A DNA stretch of 64,000 nt, taken from positions 4,850,001 through 4,914,000 of the forward strand of contig JALMGJ010000025.1 of the NCBI GenBank assembly GCA_023362775.1, read 5' to 3'. Below are positions 1 through 10,400 of this stretch, piece after piece. A program made the position numbers and the translations under genes. Positions within the stretch are counted from its first letter, which is position 1. The number at the start of each line of letters is the position of its first letter. The notes under the pieces were generated by a model, which saw only the letters and a program-made list of their open reading frames with translations, was not told where the DNA came from and did not search any database. The stretch is from Charina bottae (lineage: Eukaryota > Chordata > Lepidosauria > Squamata > Charinaidae).

Positions 1-109
1 AAAAACTACAGAAAAAAAAGGGGGGGGGAGAAATTTGAATGTATATCATACACTCATACTGATTATTGTTCCTAGTCATGGTAGCCTGCTGTATTTTTGC
101 CACTTTGTC

Positions 110-300
110 AGCCCTATGAGGTAGATCAGATCAGGAAACTGACTGAAGTACGCTATAATAACAGAATCTTGCAAGTCTGCCCATATCTTCCCAAGACTGT
201 CCTACCTCTCTGGACTGAACACATGTTTCTTCTGTACCTGGTGTTTCCCTAACAGCCTCTTGATTCCAAGGTCATCTCCCTGCCTCCTTACACACCTGCA
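110..300 (-). mobile_element. LTR-like dispersed repeat, family B (old copy)
   Basis: Contains the motif cagaatcttgcaagtctg, which is shared with copies at 9.7, 24.3 and 59.4 kb, followed by a pyrimidine-rich stretch and a ccaaggtcatct motif near its right end. In the other copies this motif lies just to the right of ttttattga or ctttattga, which is an AATAAA-type poly(A) signal on the minus strand; that suggests an LTR in reverse orientation. Ends and target duplication are not resolved here. The family link rests on the shared motif only. Confidence 0.4.
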
Positions 301-410
301 CATGGAATAGGGTTAATAGGTGAGGAGGCGTGCTTGCACGTACCTACTTTGAAGCTAAGCTTGCAGAAGATCGAGTTCATCTGGCCTACTGATCATATAG
401 AACATAGAAC

Positions 411-423
411 ATAGTTCATAGAA
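411..423. repeat. 13-bp target-site duplication, left copy
   Basis: The 13 bp atagttcatagaa recurs exactly at 607-619, directly after the right arm of the PLE foldback. Confidence 0.75.
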
Positions 424-606
424 GAGAATATTTGTAGCTCAGGGTTGAACTGTGGAGTCCATGGTGCTCTCTGAGCCTTGTTGTTTTCTTGCAGACGTTT
501 CATTGCCAGGCTAGGCAACATCTTCAATCGCATTGAAGTTGTTGCCTAGCCTGGCAATGAAACGTCTACAAGAAAACAACAAGGCTCAGAGAGCACCAAG
601 GACTCC
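424..606. mobile_element. Penelope-like element, inverted-repeat (foldback) insertion 1
   Basis: A near-perfect palindrome with arms 454-528 and 532-606 (75 bp each) and a 3-nt centre. A 30-bp extension (424-453) is present only on the left arm. The arm carries the sequence ending in aaaacaacaaggctcagag, repeated at 10.2 kb and in diverged form at 39.4 kb. I assign it to PLEs because the arm layout and 13-bp TSD match those of the GIY-YIG-bearing copy at 49.6 kb and because a hammerhead-like core (GAAG...GAAAC-GTC) is visible. In this copy the ribozyme core is damaged on both strands. No protein is encoded. Confidence 0.7.
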
Positions 607-619
607 ATAGTTCATAGAA
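607..619. repeat. 13-bp target-site duplication, right copy
   Basis: Exact repeat of 411-423 (atagttcatagaa). Confidence 0.75.
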
Positions 620-1362
620 TTCTAGAGTTGGAAAGGGCCATATGCACCGTTATGTCCAACTACCTGTCTTGTGCAGGAAATCAAATTAAAACATCCCTAA
701 GAGATGGCTGTCTACTTTTTTCTCTTTTTAAAAAAATTTAAAATAGTGAAATACCAAAAAAAAAAATCACCAGGGAAAAAAAGACAGTGATTTTACACTG
801 AAAACAAAAACAAAAACCCAGATATATTATAGTGATTAAAATAAACTAAATGTAACAAATTTAAAACAACAGAAAATCCATATAAACGACAGAAAACAAA
901 GTAAAGTTAATACAAGCTTATCATTAAATCTAAATCATATAGCAACATATTGTATCATCTTCTCATTTTTAGAACGCAGAGACTTTTAAAAAATAGATAA
1001 ATTCATTACCCAGGATCCATTCCTTAAAATAAGTTTTTTGGCTGTGCCCCAGTCTCAATAGAGCCAAAGCTCTTGTTCAGATGATTAATTCCATGTTTTA
1101 GGAAAATAGTTCAATATCATATTGAGATCTTTAACTATAATATTTCTTCCCAAAATTGTACTGACATATGTAGTAATTTGAAACCAAAACAAGGCTATAG
1201 CTGGACAAGACCAAATTGTAATAAAGAACCTTCACATGTCTTTCAACAATAACAAAAAAATCTAATGTCCATCCCTTTTTAAACATTCTTTGTGGGGTCC
1301 AGTAAACACAAAATAATATTAATCAATACAAAACAATATTAATAAATATGAAATATTTTTAT
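620..1362. other. AT-rich sequence, nothing recognised
   Basis: About 740 bp of AT-rich DNA with several A-tracts. No long reading frame and no repeat that I recognise. Confidence 0.5.
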
Positions 1363-1441
1363 GCTGTATGCCGCCCAGAGTCAGACTGTTTGAGTTGGGC
1401 AGCTTTATAAGTCTTTATTTATTTATTTATTTATTTATTTT
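1363..1441 (+). mobile_element. L2/CR1-group LINE 3' end (tail only)
   Basis: The phrase gccgcccagagtcag, then gttgggcagctttataa and an (ATTT)n run, is the typical L2 3' terminal hairpin and tail. The copy is severely 5' truncated. Confidence 0.6.
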
Positions 1442-1952
1442 TGTTTTTAAAATAATAACAGAAAAAGAGAAAAACAAAAGGGAACAAAACACAAAGATAC
1501 ATACATGTAAAAAAAATACATAACAAGGCTTAAAAAAATAAGTGAAACAATTGCAACAGAAAAAAAATAAAAAATAAAGTATAATATGTCGTTACAACAG
1601 TAAACAGTTATAATTCTATACATAATTATCTAATGCAAACATTATTCAAGTATATAAATATTTATTTCTAATACACTTATATAACTATTGTGGTTTTTTT
1701 AATCTAGTGTATTTTGTATAAATGAGTCCCACATTTCATTATACTTGTCCATACAAAGTCTACACCTATAGGCAATCTGCTCATACGTGGCAAGTGTAAT
1801 CAGGTCTTCAAACCATTGATTGAATGGGGCCATAGATTTATCTTTCCAATGCTGCAATATCAGTCTTTTGGCCATAGTAAGGGCACAGAGAATCCATTTA
1901 CGTTGTCCAGTTGTCAAATTCCATGTACTAGGTGTGTACAGTAATTCAAGAA

Positions 1953-2690
1953 AATGCGCCCATTCGTGGATCGCGATGCCCTCCGAACAGTCACTCACGC
2001 TCTCGTCATCTCCCATGTAGATTACTGCAATGCGCTCTACATGGGGCTACCCTTGAAGACTATCCGGAAGCTACAGCTGGTGCAGAATGCAGCCGCGCGG
2101 GCGATTTTAGGTGCACCAAGATCCGCACATATAACACCTTTGCTCCGTGAGCTGCATTGGGTGCCGGTTTGCTTCCGGGTACAATTCAAGGTGTTGGTTA
2201 TCACCTTTAAAGCCCTACATGGCATGGGACCAGAATACCTGAGGGACCGTCTTATCCCCATATTATCGACCCGCCCCACCCGATCGTTCAGAGAGGGCCT
2301 GCTACGAGCCCCATCAATTAAAGAATGTCATCTGATGGGGGCTAGGAGGCGGGCCTTCTCTGTAGCAGCACCCACACTATGGAACATCTTGCCCCCAGAG
2401 TTGAGACAGATCCCCTCCCTCCCGACCTTTAGAAAAGAACTGAAGACCTGGTTCTGCCGCCTGGCATGGGAGGGAGGAAACGATAGTTCCTCATGGGGGT
2501 GGTTAATCCCGTAATTTTATAATGCCCTTCTTTTATTAATACTATCTCCCACTTGGATTTTTATATCTATTTATTATATTAATTGTATAAATTGTTGGTT
2601 TATATATTTTATATTTCATGTTTTTATCTAATTATTTTTATTGTAAACCGGCCAGAGTTCCCCGTTGGGGGAGATGGGCGGTTATATAAA

Positions 2691-2727
<37 letters not shown>

Positions 2728-2745
2728 AATAATAAAATATTATCC
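1953..2745 (+). mobile_element. L2 LINE, 5'-truncated copy inserted in L1
   Basis: Starts inside the L1 reading frame after the codons for YTPS..LLELFH (minus strand), runs through an open L2 ORF2 C-terminus and ends with the L2 3' hairpin (ccagagttccccgttggggg) and an (AAAT)n tail at 2695-2735. I could not define a clear target duplication. Confidence 0.85.
1954..2514 (+). CDS. L2 ORF2 C-terminal fragment (after the reverse transcriptase)
   Basis: A 186-residue open frame covering the end of an L2-type ORF2. It contains the family landmarks HVDYCNALYMGLP, LQLVQNAAARAILG, ITPLLRELHWVPV, FKVLVITFKALHGMGPEYL and PTLWNILPPELRQIPSL. The reverse-transcriptase catalytic motifs and the AP endonuclease lie upstream and are missing, so the fragment cannot mobilise itself. 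The ATG is arbitrary because the frame continues from the truncation point. An uninterrupted frame over 560 bp suggests a moderately young copy. Confidence 0.85.
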   Translation: MRPFVDRDALRTVTHALVISHVDYCNALYMGLPLKTIRKLQLVQNAAARAILGAPRSAHITPLLRELHWVPVCFRVQFKVLVITFKALHGMGPEYLRDRLIPILSTRPTRSFREGLLRAPSIKECHLMGARRRAFSVAAPTLWNILPPELRQIPSLPTFRKELKTWFCRLAWEGGNDSSSWGWLIP

Positions 2746-3129
2746 TCTGAAAATTTTAGCTTTTGTTGCACAGTCACATTTATATGGTCCACTACTTTCT
2801 CCCAAAAGTTAGTAAGTATAGGACATTGTAAAAACGTGTTTTAAAGAAGCACTGTCCTTATTACATCTCCAACAAAATGCTGTCTTATACCATCCTTTTC
2901 TATACAAACATAACGGAGCCCAATAAATTCTAAATATTATTTTTTGTTGTATAAGTTGTAGTTTAAGGTCCATTGACACTCTTGGCATAGAAGTTAAGAC
3001 ACCCTCCCTTTGTCTAGGCAATATAGAAACCTCTAATTCTTTATTCCACTCATCTCTTAGTATCTGCATATCAAATTGATTTATTGATAACAAATATCTA
3101 TAAAAACTAATAGTAGATTTGTTTTAGTT

Positions 3130-6100
3130 TTAAAGGATTTAACAAGTTGTTCTAGTATCTCAGGTGTCTCAGAAGCTGAAAATGCTGCTGGTCCAAACAG
3201 TGTGGTTAACAAATGCTGTAGTTGTAAATATTGCCATTGGGTTACATCTGATAGATGACATTTATCTCTGTGTTAAGAGATATCTATCACAAAAGACAAA
3301 ACCTCTATCAGAAAATATATATCTATCACAAAATAATATTGGCCAAGAGATGGCTGTCTGGCCTCAAGTTGACTATCAAACAAAGGGGATCCCTCCATCT
3401 TGCTGGTTAATTTTTTCCTCTGCCCAACTGCTCTGACCTTAAGAGAGTTTTTCCTAAGGTTCAGCTGAAACCTGCTTCCTGTAATTTAAAGGTATCATTC
3501 TATGTTTCACTCTCCGAGATGATAGAGAAAATACTTGTTTTTTTTCTTTTTTGGTATGAAACCTTTCTAGGTACTAGAAAAATGCTACCATACCCTCCTT
3601 TACTCCTCTTTTTTGAAGGCTAAAGAGCCCTTTTCCCCTTATCTGTTGCTGGAATAGGGAAAATGTTATCCACTTGAACCATTTTTGCTCTCTAATTCCC
3701 CTCTAGGAACCAAACAGTTCTAAGAACTAAGTCATGCATGTCCATGAGAAATAATACCTGGAGACTTGATTTGGGGCAATCATAAGATGAGAGTTGCGTA
3801 ATGGAAATTATAGCTCCTTCATGGATTTAAGCTATTCTCGTGAGTAAAGGCTGCATTGAAGAGAAAATATGAAGGCCTGTGATAACCTCTAATAAAGATT
3901 CTGATTGATTAATTTTTTTTCTTTTGCCCAAATGTCAAGCAAAACAGAAGTAAAAGTGGGGACAGAATGATCAAGCTTCTCCATTGATTTAGCTGAGACC
4001 AGGTTTTACTCTCCTTGAACCATTTGTGGTCATGCTGCTCATTACAAGAACTTTGAAACCATGAACCCTATCTGAACTTCTTTTATTTCCTTCTTCCTCT
4101 CTCTCACTCTTTTTTTCCTTTCATGTCCTGTTATTCAGAATATTATATTAGAGATTCTTTTACTTCTGATTTCTGCAAATCATTCCAGGAGGCTTTTTCA
4201 GCTGAAGAGTAAGATGAAAATTATTTTGATGCATAAATAAAGAAAAAACAGAACATAACATTAAAAGTGCTGAACACAGGTATGACTTCCTGAATCCCCC
4301 TGAGTGTTCAGCATTTTCTGCAAGATAAAATTTGACTAATTGGGAAGCAATGTTCTTGGAATATGCAGTATAATTACTAAAATTCAGCACATGCTCTTTC
4401 AAAGTAAACAGCTCTTCAATCAGTCAAAGCTGCTAACAATTTTCCAACTAAATTTTGGGTTCTGAAATGAATTGCCACCCCCACCCCCCAATAAAAAGGT
4501 GGATAGTTAATGGGTCACTTCAAACTTATAGGCTTTTCAATAGTTTAAGAGTTTAATTATGATTGACTAATTGAGTCAAGTCATCTGAGATTTCAGCTCT
4601 TGGGTGGAATCATATGATTGGATTTCCATACCACATCATTCAGAATAAGTAATGCCTGAAGAACCATTTGAGAGAGAATGTTTCTACGAGATCACTCTGC
4701 TGAAGTTTTGTTATGGTTAATATGTGACCAAGAATAGATGGAGAGAGAGAGAGATTATTTGAAAAGGATCACTTAAACAACTTTCTTGTTCATTAGGCAA
4801 TCTAATGCAGTTAGAAAACAATGTCTTCTAATATACAGTATCTTTATGTCATTTGCAATGAAAGGAATTCTATGCAAAAATTCCATGCTTTACATGATCA
4901 TACAGGGGCCATATAAAAATATTAATTTGTCTTATCAAATATGGCTCAGACTGAGGAACTAACTGCATACCATCATAACCTACAGAGTGTTAAAAAATAA
5001 AAAGAAAAACAAACCCTCCAAGTTGTCATAGGCAGGGGTTTTCTCAAGTTGTACTCATGGGAGGTTACATTTAGTTTATACTTCCCTCCCTCCGTTAGAA
5101 ATGGGCAAAGAGGATTTTTATGTATATAAATCAGTTGTCCTCCTGTTTGAAATGATATATGCTTCATAAAATTTTCACACATGAAAAGTCTAAATCATAA
5201 CATATAGCACTGAAAAGCTGTGTTGGAAACACTGAATAGATTTTACTTCACTTTGCTGCTTTCACTAGATTTTGAACTAGCAATGAAAGCATCAACTGTA
5301 TGCCTAAATTTAAAGACATTATTGTCCTATTGCTTCACATACTATACAAAGTAGTTCATCTTAGTTAGGAGTGATGGTGAGATGTCCCCCAATCTAAGTA
5401 TTTAATAAAACTGTAGGAAAAATACCAATGGTTCAATATGTAAAACTGCTAAAGTGATTTGGGGAATTAGTTTCACGATATAATAACATCTCAAACTTGA
5501 AAGGACTTTCAAAACACCTCATCCAATTTCTTTTTATTATAGGATCTGAAATGCAACTGCAGAATCTCTGACAAACTGCTCCCCAACCTCCATTTAAATA
5601 TGTCCAGAATCCAAGGTAGCTGTTCCAATCATGAACAGTCTTACCATTAGGAAGTTTTCCCTAATGTTTAGTTGAAATTTGCTCCCATCCAGTTTCTGTC
5701 CAGTTTAATTCTGTATTTTCTAAGAAAGCTCCAGGGACCCATAGCATCCTAGGAAATAAAGATAATGTTGGGGGCAAGCTCTTTGCTTTTGCTTTTTTTA
5801 AATACAGTATTTTCTTTAATGTAAAAATGTAGAGCAGGAAGCTTGGCAAATGCCTGCTTGAAGAGATCATATTGGAGATTTCAGGTCCAGACATCATCCT
5901 AGTTGCTTTCCTCTGGATAACATCCACAATTAGATAACACAGTTCACATATCATGACGAGCATAGAATAGACCTATATTTGCCCTGATATTTCCATTTGT
6001 GCTCCCCAAGACTGAATTACCTTTTTTAGCAGCTGCAGAGCAATGCTGGATCATTTATTCTTGCAATTAAGCAAGATAACTAGATCCTTTTTGAATGTAC

Positions 6101-7547
6101 AGATGAGAATTTAGAATGTGATGATTGCTACTGATGTTTGGTTCACAAAGAATCACCTGTATTAATATTTAATTGAAATTTAAATTGATGCGGAAATGGA
6201 AAAGGTAACTTGTTATAGCAGCAATTTTTAAAAAATCTAATTTTAAATATAAAGAAGCCTACTGATAAAACTAACAAACCAAAAGAAGCAGAGTATTTCG
6301 CAGGAGGTAACTGCTTTCAGAAACTGCAATCCAAATGCTAAAAACAGGGAAGGAAATAACAGAAATAGAAATAATAATATAAAGTTACAAAGGCTGTATT
6401 AGTGTCAGATTTTACACACAATTATATTCTATTATTTAGAGTAACATATTTCTAATTTTAACAATGCTACATATATGGTATTTGAATATTATAGAAAATT
6501 GATTCATTTTCAATCACAGTTAAATTATTACTTTGATTTCTCTGCCATTACAATAATACTCCCTTTCTATTGTACAGCTGCCCTTGTATGCCATTAAAAA
6601 TAGTCTTCTGCTAGATTCTGCTAGAAAAAACACAGCAGTGCCACCATAACAACCAGGAGAGGGCAGGTGTGGGTTTTGCTTTATAAACAACTGATCCAAA
6701 TAATAACATCCAAAAGAATGTGCTTCATGACAGATGATTATCAGACTGAAGGGGAGTCATTGTCATTTTCAGTTTCATCCTTTCCAGCCTACACAATTGC
6801 AGGCATTATGGTCAGATCCTATACATTATGCAAACCAGCAGCATACTGAGTAGAGAATGTCAAGTTAAAAGACAACATAGTGGGAATGTGAACTGATCGC
6901 AAGATTAGTAGCTCAAAAATTATATTAACTAAATGTAAGCCCATTTCCAAGTAAGCCAACCCTATAAAAATTTGATTTTTGAATTCTGAACACTGTGCTT
7001 AAAATCATCCACCCAATGGTTAAAGTTCAAAAAGCAAAAACGAGCCACAAGCTGTAAGCCACACAGCAAGACTTTGGTACCCACTGATGGCTCTTTAACA
7101 AACAGCAGAACAGATCTTATCACTCATCTAATTCTGAAGTCATTTATTGTTCAACACTGATGTTAATGAGATACTTTACCATAAGCAGTTTGGATGTTCA
7201 AGGAATGTGCACGTATTGTTTCACTTTTAAAAACTATATAGTTGGTCTACATTTAGAATTGGGTGCATGATTTAAAAGTAAAGAAGAAAATGGAAATATC
7301 TTCTAAGTCAGAGATATTGTGTTGGATCTTGTGGAGGCAGCTCAACATCATAAAGTTCTGCTTCACTAAAGCATCACAATATGGAAGAGCCTAATAAAAT
7401 ATGGTTTTGTTACAAATGGGAAAAAACATCAACTGAGGCAGGGCTCACATCGTTCTCCTAGTACCATCATTTCATGAACATGTTATCTACACAACAAAGC
7501 ACTGCATTTTTTTAAAAAAAAACTAAAGCATGTTTTAGAGAGGTAAC
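3130..7547. other. AT-rich sequence, no gene recognised
   Basis: About 4.4 kb of AT-rich DNA. All reading frames are short (100 codons or fewer) and unlike any protein I know. Small features only: a repeated tatctatcacaaaa phrase near 3285-3340, a (GA)n run near 4740 and a C-run near 4480. It may hold very old repeats. Confidence 0.5.
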
Positions 7548-7560
7548 TAACCAAAAGGTA
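7548..7560. repeat. 13-bp target-site duplication, left copy
   Basis: taaccaaaaggta, repeated exactly at 7953-7965. Confidence 0.85.
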
Positions 7561-7594
7561 CCTGTAGGTTGAGTCATGGCAACTGGATTTCTTT

Positions 7595-7651
7595 CTTTTG
7601 GTTGAAACATTTCGCTGCTTGTTCAAGTAGCTTCTTCAGTCTGGGCAAAAG
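7595..7651 (-). ncRNA. Candidate hammerhead ribozyme (PLE arm)
   Basis: On the minus strand: stem I strand CUUUUG, core CUGAAGA, stem II GCUACUU/AAGCAGC around a GAAC loop (6 of 7 pairs), GAAA, a minimal stem III and the closing stem I strand CAAAAG. The arrangement fits the CUGANGA...GAAA...UH rule. Stem III is too short for a monomer, so action would need a dimer. Confidence 0.6.
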
Positions 7652-7825
7652 TTGGTGAGTGGACCCCATATATGTCTTCCAGGGTGGCTGTTTTGACCTT
7701 ACACCTGATTGGCTTGTTAATTGGTGTTAATTAATTAATTAATTAATTAATTAGTTAAGTGGTGTTAATCAGGTGTACGGTCAATACAGCCAACCCTGAA
7801 GACATACATGGGGTCCCCTCACCAA

Positions 7826-7882
7826 CTTTTGCCCAGACTGAAGAAGCTACTTGGACAAGCAGCGAAACGTTTCAACCAAAAG
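7826..7882 (+). ncRNA. Candidate hammerhead ribozyme (PLE arm, extended side)
   Basis: CUGAAGA at 7838-7844, stem II GCUACUU/AAGCAGC, GAAA at 7864-7867, the self-complementary ACGU at 7867-7870, then stem I closes with CAAAAG (7877-7882) pairing CUUUUG (7826-7831). All core positions fit the hammerhead consensus. Confidence 0.65.
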
Positions 7883-7952
7883 AAAGAAATCCAGTTGCCA
7901 TGACTCAACCTACAGACAAGTCCACCTGGATGACTGAGAATCTTCACCGACA

Positions 7953-7965
7953 TAACCAAAAGGTA
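7953..7965. repeat. 13-bp target-site duplication, right copy
   Basis: Exact repeat of 7548-7560. Confidence 0.85.
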
Positions 7966-8047
7966 ATTCATAATCAACATCCGAAAAGTCTTAAACGTTG
8001 GCCATATCCATGCCAGCAAGTATAATTCAGTTCTCAATTCTATACTT

Positions 8048-8243
8048 TATTACCTTTTATATTCCACTTCTTATCCACAAACTCAAGGCAGCATACTGAG
8101 CATTCCCTCCTCCTATTCTTCCTCACCACAACAGAGAGACTCAAGTAGAGTGAGCTGAGAGAATGCTATTGGCCCAAAGTCACTCGTGAACTTCCAAAGC
8201 TGAGGCTCACCGCTTCTAGTCTAGCACTACATCACACTGGCTC
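8048..8243 (-). mobile_element. MIR/CORE-like tRNA-derived SINE, diverged
   Basis: Reading the minus strand gives the order seen in the younger copies: agagccagtgtgatg, a tagtctagaagcgg segment, a core with tttgggccaatagc, cctcag and a distal aggaggagggaatgctcag. It is clearly older than the 11.0, 20.2 and 20.7 kb copies. Confidence 0.55.
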
Positions 8244-8509
8244 TTCTGCTTTGTTGCATTTTGGATAAGTAATGCAAGGTAATTGAGGGTTTGAATTAGG
8301 TAGGCAGTTAGTTATGAAGCTTTATTGCAAAGGTGAGTCATGTTTTATACAATTAGATGGTGAATTCAGAAACTAAATTTATATTTCCCCTTAGCTACAG
8401 GATTCACCAAATATTGTTGGCTTTCAGATTGGTAATTTACTCTCCTTTTCTTTGTGACTGCTACACTGCAATACCATCATGTTTGCCCTCTTCTTGACAA
8501 TACTAGTAA

Positions 8510-8645
8510 AAAATAGGGATACCATATTTGGACTGCAGAAGTCCAAATGACCACCAGATGGCAGCAAACAGTTGGAGGTTTCTGCATCACTTTGCTGCCA
8601 TCTAGTGTTTTTTTCTGGATTTCTGCAGCATAGATAAACTCACCC
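8510..8645. mobile_element. Short palindromic MITE-like repeat
   Basis: The inverted phrases ccagatggcagcaaa and tttgctgccatctagtg flank a short centre, enclosed by tggactgcagaa and ttctgcagca. A related arrangement occurs at 52.32-52.45 kb, so this is a dispersed palindromic repeat. The transposon superfamily is not established. Confidence 0.45.
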
Positions 8646-9522
8646 TATTAAGAAGTTATTATTTACTTCCATTTTCTTGTTACCATAAGACAGGACTGGA
8701 AATGTGGTTGAACTATACCATCCAGCATCCCTCACCATAGGCTATGTTGATTGGACTGTTGGGAATAGTAGTTCAGCAACATTTTGAGCATCACAGATTT
8801 CCCTTCCACAGAACAGGCTGTGTCCAACCCAAGATTAAAAAGCCTGCAAGGTACATAGGAATGTACAATAGGATAGACAGAATGACAGAAAATCAGCTCT
8901 AATGCACACTAAGAAAACATAACTTACTATCACAGGCATCAGAAGACACAACATACAATCTCAAAGCAACTTAGCAATTAAGCTGGAACCAAAAATAAGA
9001 TGGGATAAATTCAGTAGCATTATTCACAAAAGTATGGAGATACAAATATAGATATATAGATGTAGCCCCATATGCACAGTGCTTGAGGAAGATAAGGAAG
9101 GCAGCGAAGACCTTAGCATGCATCCCAAAGGAGCAGCTGTGAGCATGCTCATGGCAGAGAGCCCAGGCTGAGCATTCTGGTTGTATGAGTACTTTTTTAT
9201 GGACACAGTTCATGCCCGTCACTGCCAGAAAAAGTGTTACACCAGGAGGGGTCTAAGTCAATGTACAATCCTCTCTCACTGTTGTTGTCTTAGAAGGGCT
9301 CAGGGGAACACGCCCACTGGCCTTGAGCAAAGGTGAAGAGAAGTATTAGTGGGAAAGGATTTCAGTCACCCAGACAATATGGTCTGTAATTCTCCCACCA
9401 GCAGAAGCTGCAAACTTTTTTTAAAAAAGCAAACAAAACAAACCCCTAAACTGCATTCGCTAGTTAATAGCTGCTCTGCTGTCCTAGGGCACATCTAGAT
9501 TCATCAGCCGAGATATGGCACA

Positions 9523-9525
<3 letters not shown>
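8646..9525. other. No feature recognised
   Basis: About 880 bp with only short open frames. It includes a short TAGATA-type run near 9045-9060. Confidence 0.4.
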
Positions 9526-9526
<1 letters not shown>

Positions 9527-9559
<33 letters not shown>

Positions 9560-9603
9560 TTATGTAATTTCTATAGCCGCCCATCTCAACAAGTGACTCT
9601 GAG
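9527..9603 (-). mobile_element. L2 3' tail with (TA)n array
   Basis: A (TA)n run (9527-9555) and TTTATTTATG precede ctatagccgcccatctc and gactctgagcggctta, the reverse complement of the L2 3' hairpin. Only the last ~50 bp of the LINE remain. Confidence 0.6.
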
Positions 9604-9667
9604 CGGCTTACCTTCCATCTTCTGCACCCAGCTAGCAAAAGCCAGAAGAGCTCACCATAAGATAGTG

Positions 9668-9938
9668 TCAGCCCCACTAGATAGACCAGGCTATAAAATC
9701 AATCCACAGGAAGACCAGAACTACACTTTATTGAGATATTGTGGCTATAACAACAGAATCTTGGAAGTCTGATTGCGCTGCACCTCCTCTCCTTCCTATA
9801 CCCCAGAATCAGCTTTTCCCTGAGCCAATTGAAATATTATCTTGTTGTACAGGACTTAAAGAATGTTGCAGCCCCCTTTGCCTAGATAACAGTTCTTGCG
9901 TATTACTGTCAAGGTCACCTCTCTTACCTTCTATGGTT
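9668..9938 (-). mobile_element. LTR-like dispersed repeat, family B
   Basis: Begins gtcagccccactagatagacc, contains ctttattgaga (minus-strand AATAAAG), aacagaatcttgg, agtctgatt, and ends around gtcaaggtcacctctctt. The same blocks in the same order occur at 24.26-24.54 kb. The 5-bp gatag lies directly to its left and recurs at 9936-9942, but the right boundary is uncertain. Confidence 0.55.
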
Positions 9939-10206
9939 AGGATAGGGAAACTGCAGCTTCTCATCTTATTACCCCAGCTTACAGTGCAGACTAAATAAGC
10001 AAGAGGAATCACTGGATCTTTTTGCAGCTTGGACTAATAGATACCTGTTTAATATAACAGTGGTCCAATAATAGGAAGCCATGGATGTGCTGCCAGTTGT
10101 ACTTGATGCTAATGCAGAAATATGGATGAAGATATCAGACTGAAACACAGAACAGCTATGCCAGGAAAAAAAACACCACCCACCCTGGTTATATTATATT
10201 ATCAAA

Positions 10207-10219
10207 CCAAGGTTACAGT
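10207..10219. repeat. 13-bp target-site duplication, left copy
   Basis: ccaaggttacagt, repeated exactly at 10401-10413. Confidence 0.9.
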
Positions 10220-10400
10220 GGAGTTTTTGGTGCTCTCTGAGCCATGTTGTTTTCTTGCAGATGTTTCATTGCCACGCTAGGCAACATCTTTGCACTGAAG
10301 ATGCTGCCTAGCCTGGAAATGAAATGTCTGCAAGAAAACAACAAGGCTCAGAGAGCACCAAGGACTCCACAGTTCAATTCTGAGCTACAAATATTCTCTT
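10220..10400. mobile_element. Penelope-like element, inverted-repeat insertion 3
   Basis: Inverted arms 10220-10290 and 10298-10368 (71 bp each) with a 7-nt centre. Only the right arm carries the 32-bp extension 10369-10400 (acagttcaattctgagctac...). It is the same sequence type as insertion 1 at 424-606 but in the opposite asymmetry. The plus strand retains a full hammerhead core. Confidence 0.85.
10289..10334 (+). ncRNA. Candidate hammerhead ribozyme (PLE type 1)
   Basis: UUUGCA (10289-10294) pairs with UGCAAG (10329-10334) as stem I. The core CUGAAGA is at 10295-10301, stem II is formed by UGCC/GG-A pairs around a UAGCC loop, GAAA is at 10321-10324, and the cleavage triplet reads GUC (10326-10328). 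This is the classical hammerhead triplet. Confidence 0.6.

Larger units (their letters stand above)
1690..3125 (-). mobile_element. L1 LINE ORF2 C-terminal region, split by an L2
   Basis: Two minus-strand reading-frame pieces, 1699-1952 and 2809-3093, read like the C-terminal part of L1 ORF2. The downstream piece contains LILQHWKDKS and EQIAYRCRLCMDKYNEMWD; the upstream piece contains FCWRCNKDSASLKHVF, the end of the C-rich region. They are separated by a plus-strand L2 at 1953-2745, so the L1 is older than the L2. The L1 is 5' truncated and carries frame breaks. Confidence 0.75.
7561..7952. mobile_element. Penelope-like element, inverted-repeat insertion 2
   Basis: Two inverted arms, 7562-7710 and 7767-7915, surround a 56-bp centre rich in (ATTA)n. 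The right arm alone carries a 36-bp terminal extension (7917-7952) with ccacctggatgactgagaa, a phrase that also ends the PLE copies at 49.6 and 53.4 kb. Both arms contain a readable hammerhead core. No protein is encoded; only terminal repeat sequence is present. Confidence 0.85.

Noticed and set aside
424..606. Rho-independent terminator or microRNA precursor
   Set aside because: The same palindrome recurs at 10.2 and 39.4 kb with TSDs, so it is a dispersed insertion.
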